Made by a program: the position numbers and the translations under genes. From positions 1 through 12,925 of the forward strand of contig WRJP01000042.1 in NCBI GenBank assembly GCA_009778535.1: DNA of 12,925 nucleotides, read 5' to 3'. The notes beneath the pieces are model-generated. The model searched no databases. It was given only the letters and a program-made list of their open reading frames with translations, and was not told the origin of the DNA. Of the stretch, positions 7,428-12,925 are shown one piece after another. Every line of letters starts with the position of its first letter. Positions within the stretch are counted from its first letter, which is position 1. This DNA comes from Propionibacteriaceae bacterium (GTDB lineage Bacteria > Actinomycetota > Actinomycetes > Propionibacteriales > Propionibacteriaceae).

Positions 7428-7790
7428 TTAGCCTTCTACTTCGGCCGAAGTCGTCAATCCAAGGTGTTGCACAAGAGCAGGGATGAGAACTACAAGGGCG
7501 TTCCACATCAGATCATCATCAACGTGGTCGTAGTGGTGAGCAACTAAATTACGCATACGGGCTATATCTCGCCAGGCAATATCTGGGTGCAAATCGGTGA
7601 ATTCTGATGGCAATCGCTCCACTACCGTGGCAACCTTTATCAGTACTCGCTCACCAGCATTGCGAAGCAGTGAGCCCTGGGCATCATCGGCCATATAGGC
7701 AGCCTTGCCGCAGGCTGTAACATAGGCTGCCTGGTCAGCAAAAGAAGCTAGGTCTGCAAGCCAGCGGACAACCTTTTCCGGATTAGTCAT
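7428..7790 (-). CDS. HEPN-domain toxin (HepT-like ribonuclease)
   Basis: A 120-residue all-helical protein with the HEPN ribonuclease motif R80-N-L-V-A-H85-H-Y87, i.e. RX4HXY, the signature of HepT toxins. Such proteins dimerise to form an RNase active site and are neutralised by the partner MNT protein, which in characterised pairs AMPylates the tyrosine of this motif. The gene starts at ATG 7790, overlapping the upstream antitoxin stop by 4 nt (ATGA), so production is coupled and antitoxin comes first. The downstream side (7273-7427) has no clear terminator, so some transcription may reach the phosphoribosyltransferase. All catalytic motif residues are present, so the toxin looks intact. 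Confidence 0.85.
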   Translation of the reverse strand: MTNPEKVVRWLADLASFADQAAYVTACGKAAYMADDAQGSLLRNAGERVLIKVATVVERLPSEFTDLHPDIAWRDIARMRNLVAHHYDHVDDDLMWNALVVLIPALVQHLGLTTSAEVEG

Positions 7791-8242
7791 AGTGGTATGG
7801 CCTGTTCACGGATGGCCTTCATAAAACGACTAGACGACCCGGCAGAGATGACATCGACAGGCACAGTCAAGACTGTGCGCAACTCCTCTTCAAGCCCCAA
7901 CAAGTCGGTGATATCGGCATCGGGTTCAAATTCGACCATAATGTCTAGATCGGAATCCAAGTGGTCTGTACCGCAGGCAGCAGAACCGAAAACATAACCG
8001 GCCTTCCCACGGTGAACTGCGATTAGGTCTTTTACTTGTTGCTTTTTCGCTGCCAACGCCGATGAGGGGCGTATCCGAAGATGCTCCTCAACCGCAGCTG
8101 ACACAGCTAGCGTGGGCTGCCGTTTCCCTGTTTCGATAGCAGACAACAACGGCTGCTTAACACCCGAGAGTTTGGCTAGGTCACGTTGTGAATACCCCAG
8201 CAACTCCCGCCTGGTTCGTATCGCATATGCTGATAGCGGCAT
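7787..8242 (-). CDS. XRE-MNT fusion antitoxin (MntA-like nucleotidyltransferase)
   Basis: A 151-residue two-domain protein. Residues 5-50 form an XRE-type helix-turn-helix (RRELLGYSQRDLAKLSGVKQ then ETGKRQPTL). Residues 65-151 form a minimal nucleotidyltransferase with GS (86-87) followed after ten residues by D98-L-D100, the GSX10DXD metal and nucleotide signature; D130 is a candidate third acidic residue. It would inactivate the HEPN toxin by nucleotidylation and, through its own HTH, repress the operon. ATG at 8242 follows a TATCAT -10-like box after 6 nt, so the message may be leaderless. A perfect palindrome at 8250-8269 lies on top of this promoter, as expected for autoregulation. Confidence 0.85.
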   Translation of the reverse strand: MPLSAYAIRTRRELLGYSQRDLAKLSGVKQPLLSAIETGKRQPTLAVSAAVEEHLRIRPSSALAAKKQQVKDLIAVHRGKAGYVFGSAACGTDHLDSDLDIMVEFEPDADITDLLGLEEELRTVLTVPVDVISAGSSSRFMKAIREQAIPL

Positions 8243-8249
8243 GGGTTTA

Positions 8250-8269
8250 TGATAACACGAACGTTATCA
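8250..8269 (-). promoter_or_regulatory. Palindromic operator over the toxin-antitoxin promoter
   Basis: TGATAAC (8250-8256) and GTTATCA (8263-8269) are perfect 7-bp inverted arms separated by 6 nt. On the minus strand the downstream arm runs into TATCAT, a -10-like hexamer 6 nt before the antitoxin ATG. Binding of the antitoxin's XRE domain here would block its own transcription. Symmetry and position are seen directly; the protein-DNA pairing is inferred. Confidence 0.6.
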
Positions 8270-8398
8270 GTTTCCTGCTACCTGAATCATGAACGAAACA
8301 TCCTCACCCGGCTCCACGAACAAATTGTGCACTGGTTTGGCTCAACTCAGGTGAAACTTTTGATGGGCTGGGCTGGGAGTGGCTGTCAGTATGGTTTT

Positions 8399-9157
8399 TT
8401 ATTTTGATATATCTGGGTTGGAACCAGTTTGTACATACTTGCCATTTTGTACCGTTTCCACCATACGTCGCGGTAACACATCGGAGGCTGCAACGATTCG
8501 GCCATCCCGTAGCGCGATGACCCGGTCACAGGCCAGGGCAAGATCAAAGTTGTGAGTCACCACGATCACGAGCCGACCCTTGGTAGCTACAGATTTTAGC
8601 AACGAGAAGACCATATCGCTGTTCTTGGTATCCAGCGCGCCGGTTGGCTCGTCTGCAAGCACGATCTTAGGATCATTCACTAATGCCCGCGCCAGCCCAA
8701 CCCGCTGCCGTTGCCCGCCGGAAAGCAACCGCACCGGACGCAAAACGTACTCGTCCATATCAACAGTTTTTAGTGCTGCAACGGCACGCTGCCTTCGTAT
8801 CCGACCCGGAATACGAACCTGGTTATACCGCAGTGGAAGTTCAACATTTGTTCGCGCCGAGTCTTGTTCGATAAGCGCGAAATCTTGGAAAACAAACCCG
8901 AAAACAGAATTCCGTAGTTTCGTCCTTTGAGTGTCGCGCTGATCAATTTCTTTTCCATCAAGCAGCAGACACCCTGATGTGGGCGAAATAATCCCACCGA
9001 TAATGCTCAAAAGTGTAGACTTGCCACAACCTGACGGGCCAACAATCCCAACCAATTCTCCACCGTGTGCTTCGAATGAGACTTCGGTCAACGCAGGGCA
9101 CATTGTCGAGTTGTGATCATACGTGTGAGAAACATTGTCAACGACAAGACGCGTCAT
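8399..9157 (-). CDS. ABC transporter ATPase, MacB/LolD-like
   Basis: A 252-residue ATPase complete in all motifs: Walker A GPSGCGKST (40-48), Q-loop Q91 in FQDFALIEQDSARTNVELPL, signature LSGGQRQR (145-152), Walker B IVLADE (165-170), D-loop GALD (173-176) and the H-loop histidine H202. It would energise the two FtsX-type permeases encoded just upstream. The QDFALI...NVELPL segment is of the type seen in bacteriocin-immunity and peptide-sensing transporters such as the lactococcin 972 and Bce groups (recalled, not searched). ATG at 9157 is 15 nt after the previous stop. The gene is last in its operon; no convincing intrinsic terminator is visible in 8243-8398. Confidence 0.88.
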   Translation of the reverse strand: MTRLVVDNVSHTYDHNSTMCPALTEVSFEAHGGELVGIVGPSGCGKSTLLSIIGGIISPTSGCLLLDGKEIDQRDTQRTKLRNSVFGFVFQDFALIEQDSARTNVELPLRYNQVRIPGRIRRQRAVAALKTVDMDEYVLRPVRLLSGGQRQRVGLARALVNDPKIVLADEPTGALDTKNSDMVFSLLKSVATKGRLVIVVTHNFDLALACDRVIALRDGRIVAASDVLPRRMVETVQNGKYVQTGSNPDISK

Positions 9158-9172
9158 CTTAGGATATGCCTT

Positions 9173-10315
9173 TCATTCGGTTCCACGGGTTGCCAGCATT
9201 AAAGCGTCACGCATTACAGTCCTTACCGACCACCAAACCGTCACGGCGCTGACTCCTACCACAATCGCGATACCCCACCACAGCACCCAGCGTTGCGATG
9301 TCAGTTCAGGAATCGGCAGCGAATACCAAGCCCACATGATAAGCAGCATCGGAACAGAAAGGGAAACCAGCGCAAAGCTTGCGAATCTGATCGCTGCAGC
9401 CGGAATTGATGCCCCACTCAAACGGTGTATGCCGTGATTCTTCAAGGTGCGGCGCACAGCATGAACCAACACCGAAACAAACGCGGCAAGCGACACTCCA
9501 AACAGGCTTGTAGCCAGCCAGACAAGCCCCAACGCCCCATTGTAGGCAGAAACATAACCCGCGTCTTCGGACACCTTGACCGGCAGTAGACGCCAAGTCT
9601 CAGCTTGAGCAGTAGCCGTCACCAGCCCAGCAATGTCCGCATCGCTCCAGCCATAGACCCTCAGCCATGTAAGGATCATGTCTGAACTGGCATCCGCGGC
9701 ATAGGAGTCGTTAAAAGTATCAACGAAACCTGCATAATCCGTCAAAAAGACTAGAGCATAGCTCAAATCGGCTGGCACCTCCCAGGCTGACGTCGAATTG
9801 AGCATGGATAATCCTGAGGGCAGTCGCCCAATCACTTGCTGTGTGTGCGGCCCTAGATTCACAAAATCGCCTACTGAAAGCTCTTCGACCGCTGAACCAA
9901 TCAGAATCCCGCGCTCCACAGGTAAAGTCACATATTTCCAAAATTCCGGCCAAGCCCCGATCAGTGCCCGAGTCTGCTGCCCATATTCTGTGTCTGAGGG
10001 ATATCCTGCCACCAAAGCGGCGGCAGTCCCATCAACGCTGAGCGCCGCTCGTAGTAGTTGGTCGAGCGGTTCGCCAGGCCATCCTAAATCTGTTGATTGA
10101 TCACCGGCGGGTTTCATGAGACGAAATTGTGTCGCACTATTTCTATTAAGTGTGTCCAGATTCTGGCGGGTAGCCAACGATTCCTGCCATACCACCGCAG
10201 CCACCAGCGAACTGAACGTAGCCAACCCAATAACCAGCCACAGTAGTAGCACCCGAGCCTTGCTGCGCCATACATCCGAGCAACCCAAAGCGATAGCATA
10301 TCCTGTGCCTTTCAT
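9173..10315 (-). CDS. FtsX-type permease, second half-subunit
   Basis: A 380-residue membrane protein with one N-terminal helix (about 22-44), a large extracytoplasmic region (about 45-255) and three C-terminal helices (about 261-286, 309-331, 343-364): the four-helix FtsX/MacB layout. Together with the previous gene and the ATPase it would form an MacB-type mechanotransducing complex, moving or extracting a substrate on the outer face of the membrane instead of a classic channel. The start ATG at 10315 overlaps the upstream permease stop by 4 nt (ATGA) and gives a normal N-terminus; the frame stays open further upstream, but that stretch is a Gly/Trp-rich shadow of the other gene. Permeases of lactococcin 972-type systems are often one protein about twice this size, so this pair may be a split version. 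Confidence 0.82.
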   Translation of the reverse strand: MKGTGYAIALGCSDVWRSKARVLLLWLVIGLATFSSLVAAVVWQESLATRQNLDTLNRNSATQFRLMKPAGDQSTDLGWPGEPLDQLLRAALSVDGTAAALVAGYPSDTEYGQQTRALIGAWPEFWKYVTLPVERGILIGSAVEELSVGDFVNLGPHTQQVIGRLPSGLSMLNSTSAWEVPADLSYALVFLTDYAGFVDTFNDSYAADASSDMILTWLRVYGWSDADIAGLVTATAQAETWRLLPVKVSEDAGYVSAYNGALGLVWLATSLFGVSLAAFVSVLVHAVRRTLKNHGIHRLSGASIPAAAIRFASFALVSLSVPMLLIMWAWYSLPIPELTSQRWVLWWGIAIVVGVSAVTVWWSVRTVMRDALMLATRGTE

Positions 10316-11358
10316 GCAGCCCACTCCCGATAATGCAACCGCGAGGAGACTGTGGCTATGAAAGCCACCACGCTCACTACCAGTGTTGGCAGTAGAAGTG
10401 GTGCCAACACTGCAACCAGCTTCCATTGGAACCCAAGCGCAGCCATTGCAGAATGCAAACCCAACTGGGAAACCAGCACCCCAAGCGCAGCACCAACCCC
10501 AGCCACCAGTGCCACCGCCCGAACTGCTTCTAGCCCAGCCCTTAGCCCAGTAGCCCCAAGCAGTCGCTTGATGCGCCACCGGGGTCGGTTGTGTGCAGTG
10601 GCATCTACTGCCACCACACCAGTGATGACAAGCCCAATGGCGATAGAGACTAAAGTTGGTGGTATCACAAACTGGTTCATTAAGTAAGAAGCAAATGACG
10701 GGGCAGCATTTACAGCAACTTCCCCATATAAGCCTAGCAACTCAACCACTTGATTCAGAACCGCAGCATCAGCCAACAGATAGATCGTATCTGGCAACGC
10801 AACTGAACGAAAAGCAGATATTGGCGCGAGAACCTCAGCATAAATCTCTGTGGCAGCCGGGAATGTGCCGATGACCTCACCAGCAGGTAAAACTCGCGCC
10901 TCTCCACCCAGATACGGGTCGGTAAGTAGATAAGAACCTTCTCGTACTATCAGCGTTGTCTGTGACGAAGTCATTTGGTCTAGGCTAAACCAATGTGATG
11001 CCCCTGGGAGTAAAGGAGTTAGTGGAACCCGGTTGTCAAATACCGCCAGTATCGGCGAACCTGACGATGCCTCGTAATACTCCGCAGCCACAACCACGGG
11101 ACTCAAGGAATCTGCCAATATCGAGTAGAGTTCATCATTAACCGCCGTGAAATCATCTGACCTCAGGTACGAAAAACTAACCTGAAACGACTCTCGAGCC
11201 GGGATCCCGTCATGAAGCAGGTCATAGCTAGCCGCGATGCCTCCAACCAAAACCACAGCCGTCGAAACTAAGCACGCCAACAATGCCGCAACAACACCGA
11301 ATCCGACCCACTGTCGTGACATTAGATGATTGAATCGCAAGTGCCTATTAGCAGACAA
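10312..11358 (-). CDS. FtsX-type permease, first half-subunit
   Basis: A 348-residue membrane protein with the same plan as its neighbour: helix about 18-40, extracytoplasmic domain about 45-228, then helices about 232-251, 279-300 and 313-336. RIKRLLGATGLRAGLEAV (262-279) between helices two and three is the FtsX-like coupling segment. The longest frame begins at TTG 11358, overlapping the secreted-protein gene by 11 nt; ATG at 11322 (codon 13) is an alternative and neither has a strong ribosome site, so the start is uncertain. The pair of half-permeases probably assembles as a heterodimer with two copies of the ATPase. Confidence 0.8.
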   Translation of the reverse strand: MSANRHLRFNHLMSRQWVGFGVVAALLACLVSTAVVLVGGIAASYDLLHDGIPARESFQVSFSYLRSDDFTAVNDELYSILADSLSPVVVAAEYYEASSGSPILAVFDNRVPLTPLLPGASHWFSLDQMTSSQTTLIVREGSYLLTDPYLGGEARVLPAGEVIGTFPAATEIYAEVLAPISAFRSVALPDTIYLLADAAVLNQVVELLGLYGEVAVNAAPSFASYLMNQFVIPPTLVSIAIGLVITGVVAVDATAHNRPRWRIKRLLGATGLRAGLEAVRAVALVAGVGAALGVLVSQLGLHSAMAALGFQWKLVAVLAPLLLPTLVVSVVAFIATVSSRLHYREWAA

Positions 11359-11755
11359 CCTGATTCTTGTCTACCAGAGTTATTGTGTACTTATATTTGG
11401 TCTTGGGGTCAAATGGGTTCAACGAATCCGTTACTTTGATTGAAGCTGTACGCTTTGTACCATCATTTCTATTGCAAGCCGAGGCTGTTGTTTTTGTGCC
11501 TATCGTGTTACTTCCAATAGTATATTTAACGTTTCCCTTGACAGTGTATTCTGTCCCGTACCATGTTGTTCCTGTGATCTGAGCGGTTCCGGTGTAGAAA
11601 AGCTGAAGGGATTCAGTGTTTGTGAAAATGTTGCTCCCTTTTGAGTAATAATTTGCATTTCCACTAATAGTGCTAGCAACAGCAGGCAGCACAGGGGTAA
11701 AAATCATTCCTATTGTTATCAAAATCCCTAATATGTAAAGCCGAATTTTTGACAT
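11348..11755 (-). CDS. Secreted protein of unknown function, first gene of the ABC operon
   Basis: A 135-residue precursor: K/R-containing start, hydrophobic stretch (5-20), and an AVA cleavage site after residue 27, leaving a mature protein of about 108 residues. The mature part is rich in Thr, Ser, Gly, Asn and Tyr with alternating beta-type patterning and has only two cysteines (94 and the C-terminal 135), which could form one disulfide. I recognise no family; it lacks the Trp/Gly pattern of lactococcin 972. ATG at 11755 was chosen because AAAGG lies 7 nt upstream; an ATG at 11773 is in frame but less well placed. The gene is more AT-rich than its neighbours (41-43% GC by count over 11401-11580). 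It could be a bacteriocin-like peptide, a substrate, or a sensor ligand of the transporter. Confidence 0.7.
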   Translation of the reverse strand: MSKIRLYILGILITIGMIFTPVLPAVASTISGNANYYSKGSNIFTNTESLQLFYTGTAQITGTTWYGTEYTVKGNVKYTIGSNTIGTKTTASACNRNDGTKRTASIKVTDSLNPFDPKTKYKYTITLVDKNQVVC

Positions 11756-11798
11756 ATCATGACCTTTTCGCATGTAGAAGGTGTGTCATTCTTTGTGT

Positions 11799-11827
11799 AG
11801 AGTATCGCTCTCAGCGAAAGTAATCAA
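11799..11827 (-). promoter_or_regulatory. Possible promoter of the secreted-protein/ABC operon
   Basis: On the minus strand TTGATT (11822-11827) and TACTCT (11799-11804) are separated by 17 nt. The -35 is good (TTGA core) but the -10 matches only 3 of 6 positions. The spacer contains the palindrome TCGCT-CTC-AGCGA (11805-11817), so an operator between the boxes is possible. The start codon lies about 44 nt downstream. Confidence 0.35.
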
Positions 11828-11948
11828 GTATCCGAGTTGACTCATCGTTAATGCTCGTGTAGCAGGGGTGGTATCCATGCCAGCGTCCTTACACTAGAAT
11901 TCGAGGCAGTGGGCGTAGGAGCAATGCACAACATTTCTAGGGGGAAGC

Positions 11949-12389
11949 GTGGGTCTATTAGACAGGATTTTGAAATCTAACGCGAGCAAATCAGCTAACA
12001 GTACAGTTTCGGGTGCTGTCGAAGGTGCGGTGAGCGGTGCAGCTGGAGGTGTTTTTGGTCGGCTTGGCAAGAACTACCAAGCCGGAGTGAATGATCGAGC
12101 CGGATTCAAGAATCTTCTTACTGAGCAGTTTCCGGACTTGGCGCTGCGTGAAGATGTGCCAGTTACTGAGCTATCAGGCGAAGGAAAGGCTTACGATTTG
12201 GGTCTTTACCGCGGAGATAACCTGGTTGGGCTAGTCATGCTCACTCAAAAGAACCGTGACAACAACCGAGCATTTAAAGGTGCTAGACAGGCAGCCCTAA
12301 ATGCCGGAATCCCGTTCATCAATTTCTATCTGCATATGCAAAATGAGATCGGTTACGTGAGCGAGCGAATCCGTTCGCAAATAAAATAG
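11949..12389 (+). CDS. Unknown 146-residue protein upstream of the RNA/RT module
   Basis: The GTG at 11949 is preceded by a strong AGGGGG ribosome site (11940-11944 region, about 4 nt away). Residues 20-38 (VSGAVEGAVSGAAGGVFGR) form a Gly/Ala zipper-like stretch that could pack against itself or a membrane. Residues 80-146 form an alpha/beta unit: two beta strands (AYDLGLYRGDNLVGLVMLTQ) and a helix (FKGARQAALNAG), then IPFINFYLHM and a C-terminal helix. This order recalls restriction-endonuclease-like folds, but the catalytic D/E-x-K set is not evident, so an inactive or unrelated fold is equally likely. I do not recognise the family. It ends only 5 nt before the structured element and reads in the same direction as the reverse transcriptase. 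A TAGAAT box at 11895-11900 may serve as -10. Confidence 0.65.
   Translation: MGLLDRILKSNASKSANSTVSGAVEGAVSGAAGGVFGRLGKNYQAGVNDRAGFKNLLTEQFPDLALREDVPVTELSGEGKAYDLGLYRGDNLVGLVMLTQKNRDNNRAFKGARQAALNAGIPFINFYLHMQNEIGYVSERIRSQIK
12382..12387 (+). promoter_or_regulatory. -10 box for the structured RNA
   Basis: TAAAAT matches TATAAT at 5 of 6 positions and overlaps the stop codon of the 146-residue gene. Initiation about 7 nt downstream would start the transcript at 12394-12395, exactly where the 13-bp terminal stem begins. The region 17 nt upstream has no good -35, so the promoter is weak, activator-dependent, or coincidental. Confidence 0.4.
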
Positions 12390-12394
12390 AAGTC

Positions 12395-12530
12395 TTCCGG
12401 AGGGGGATGCGGCGCGAGCCGCGCCTGCGTCGGGGTGAAGCGTTGACCACTAGCGGGTCTTGCAGGCGACCGGTCGACGTTCAGCCCTGTGCCAGTATAA
12501 CTGTCTTCAAACAGGTTTCCCCCTCCGGAA
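12395..12530 (+). ncRNA. Structured noncoding RNA upstream of the reverse transcriptase
   Basis: This 136-nt stretch contains no convincing ORF and is bounded by a perfect 13-bp inverted repeat: TTCCGGAGGGGGA (12395-12407) and TCCCCCTCCGGAA (12518-12530). Inside it I see a 5-bp stem capped by a GCGA GNRA tetraloop (12409-12422); GCCTGC (12423-12428) pairing with GCAGGC (12462-12467); a 10-bp stem with two G-U pairs joining 12439-12448 to 12472-12481, which crosses the previous stem and so would make a pseudoknot; and a hairpin next to the closing arm (AACTGT 12499-12504 with ACAGGTT 12511-12517, one bulge). A -10 box positions transcription to begin at the first paired base, and the RT ribosome site starts 8 nt after the last. 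It is the right place and size for an RT template or scaffold RNA such as a retron msr-msd or a defence-RT RNA. An RNA-level leader controlling RT translation is the main alternative. Confidence 0.65.
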
Positions 12531-12551
12531 CCCCATTCGAGGAGTCAGCAA

Positions 12552-12925
12552 ATGGGTATCATCGACGTGCTGGATGACCCGCACCTGTGGAACGACTTCC
12601 TCCAAGCTAAGCAGGCAAAGCTGACTGCCGCCAGATGCCGAGACCTTGCAGAGTTCATTAACGGCAAAAAATATCAAGAAGTCGTAGACCGCATTCACGC
12701 TGGTGTCGACTTTCCGCTACCGACTAGACGTGAAGTAAATAAACTGAGTAGCGGAAAAAAACGAATCGTGTACACCTTCCCAGCCCCCGAATCCCAGGTG
12801 CTGAAACTGCTCACACATCAACTCTATTGCTACGACCACTTGCAGCCAGCGGGCTGTTTCTCATTCCGGCGCGGTATTGGTGCTCACGACGCGATCCGCT
12901 CACTGACTAATCGAGCTGGCATCGA
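12552..12925 (+). CDS. Reverse transcriptase, 5' part only (cut by window end)
   Basis: An open frame of 124 codons that continues past the window. ATG at 12552 follows GAGGAG (12539-12544) at 7 nt, an excellent ribosome site. Residues 1-60 are mostly helical with no recognised domain. From residue 68, GKKRIVYTFPAPESQVLKLL, then CFSFRRGIGAHDAIRSL, has the order of RT motifs 1 and 2: a basic RxV strand, a helix that normally reads DRIVxxAL, and an S-x-GFRxG-x-S-xHDAI loop where the present sequence has CFSFRRGIGAHDAI. Motifs 3-7, including the catalytic YxDD, lie outside. It does not show the P-x-LK-x-IQ pattern I associate with retron RTs at this point and looks nearer to group II-like or UG/Abi-type RTs. 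The enzyme would copy RNA into DNA, probably using the adjoining structured RNA. Confidence 0.75.
   Translation, partial: MGIIDVLDDPHLWNDFLQAKQAKLTAARCRDLAEFINGKKYQEVVDRIHAGVDFPLPTRREVNKLSSGKKRIVYTFPAPESQVLKLLTHQLYCYDHLQPAGCFSFRRGIGAHDAIRSLTNRAGI

Noticed and set aside
8289..8354. 21-codon plus-strand ORF between the toxin-antitoxin and ABC operons
   Set aside because: No ribosome site and no recognisable sequence; expected by chance at this length.
10316..10579. N-terminal extension of the second FtsX permease
   Set aside because: The frame is open but encodes an unusual Gly/Trp-rich stretch and lies entirely inside the first permease gene; ATG at 10315 with a 4-nt overlap gives a normal FtsX N-terminus.
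10352..10687. Plus-strand ORF of 111 codons inside the first permease
   Set aside because: Ser/Thr/Ala/Pro-rich antisense shadow of a membrane protein gene; no ribosome site or motifs.
11348..11755. Lactococcin 972 family bacteriocin
   Set aside because: The operon context fits, but the mature protein is about 108 residues and lacks the Trp/Gly-rich pattern of that family.
11924..11980. 18-codon upstream ORF before the 146-residue gene
   Set aside because: AGGAG lies only 2 nt before its ATG, too close for good initiation, and it overlaps the GTG start in another frame; no attenuator-like codon run.
12395..12530. Simple intrinsic terminator, or MITE ends, for the 13-bp inverted repeat
   Set aside because: The arms are 110 nt apart and no T-run follows, so it is not a terminator. 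No flanking target duplication is visible, and the internal stems and promoter position fit a functional RNA better, though a mobile origin cannot be excluded.
12507..12698. Minus-strand ORF across the RNA/RT boundary
   Set aside because: Runs antisense to the well-supported RT frame and to the structured element; no motif or ribosome site.
12395..12925. Calling the RT locus a retron outright
   Set aside because: The RNA borders fit, but no branching-guanosine context after the first arm is evident and the visible RT segment lacks the retron-type pattern; the diagnostic later motifs are outside the window.

Overview
The window looks like a chromosomal segment of a moderate-GC actinobacterium, possibly of the Actinomycetaceae type. 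The evidence is the conserved order pafB-pafC-(TatA-like)-helY, frequent GTG/TTG starts and 4-nt stop/start overlaps. Base composition is close to even, and it is clearly more AT-rich in one secreted-protein gene. This taxon call is inference from gene order, not a database match.

Layout. (1) 1-1243: a gene-poor left end with one plus-strand gene (325-1086) for a cysteine-containing protein of unknown function. It may be leaderless, and it is flanked by copies of a short hairpin-forming repeat. (2) 1244-7272, all minus strand: a compact, probably co-transcribed core cluster. In transcription order it holds a phosphoribosyltransferase, PafB and PafC (WYL regulators of the DNA-damage response), a 60-residue membrane protein, a TatA-like 66-residue membrane protein, a diacylglycerol-kinase-like lipid kinase, and a HelY/Ski2-type helicase that lacks the usual middle insertion. 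(3) 7428-8242, minus strand: an MNT-HEPN toxin-antitoxin pair whose antitoxin carries an N-terminal XRE helix-turn-helix, with a perfect palindrome just upstream. (4) 8399-11755, minus strand: an export or immunity-like operon made of a secreted AT-rich 135-residue protein, two FtsX-type four-TM half-permeases and a MacB/LolD-like ATPase. (5) 11949-12925, plus strand: a 146-residue protein of unknown function, then a compact structured noncoding element bounded by a perfect 13-bp inverted repeat, then the start of a reverse transcriptase gene cut by the window edge.

The most interesting region is the last one. A probable discrete structured RNA (about 12395-12530) begins where a -10 box would place transcription initiation, can fold into a GNRA hairpin and a possible pseudoknot, and ends 21 nt before a reverse transcriptase start with a strong ribosome binding site. 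The architecture resembles retrons or ncRNA-dependent defence reverse transcriptases, but the visible part of the protein does not look like a retron RT. The second interesting region is the secreted-protein/split-FtsX ABC operon, which resembles bacteriocin-immunity transporters without matching a bacteriocin family I recognise.

All family names were assigned by eye from motifs. No searches or folding programs were run.
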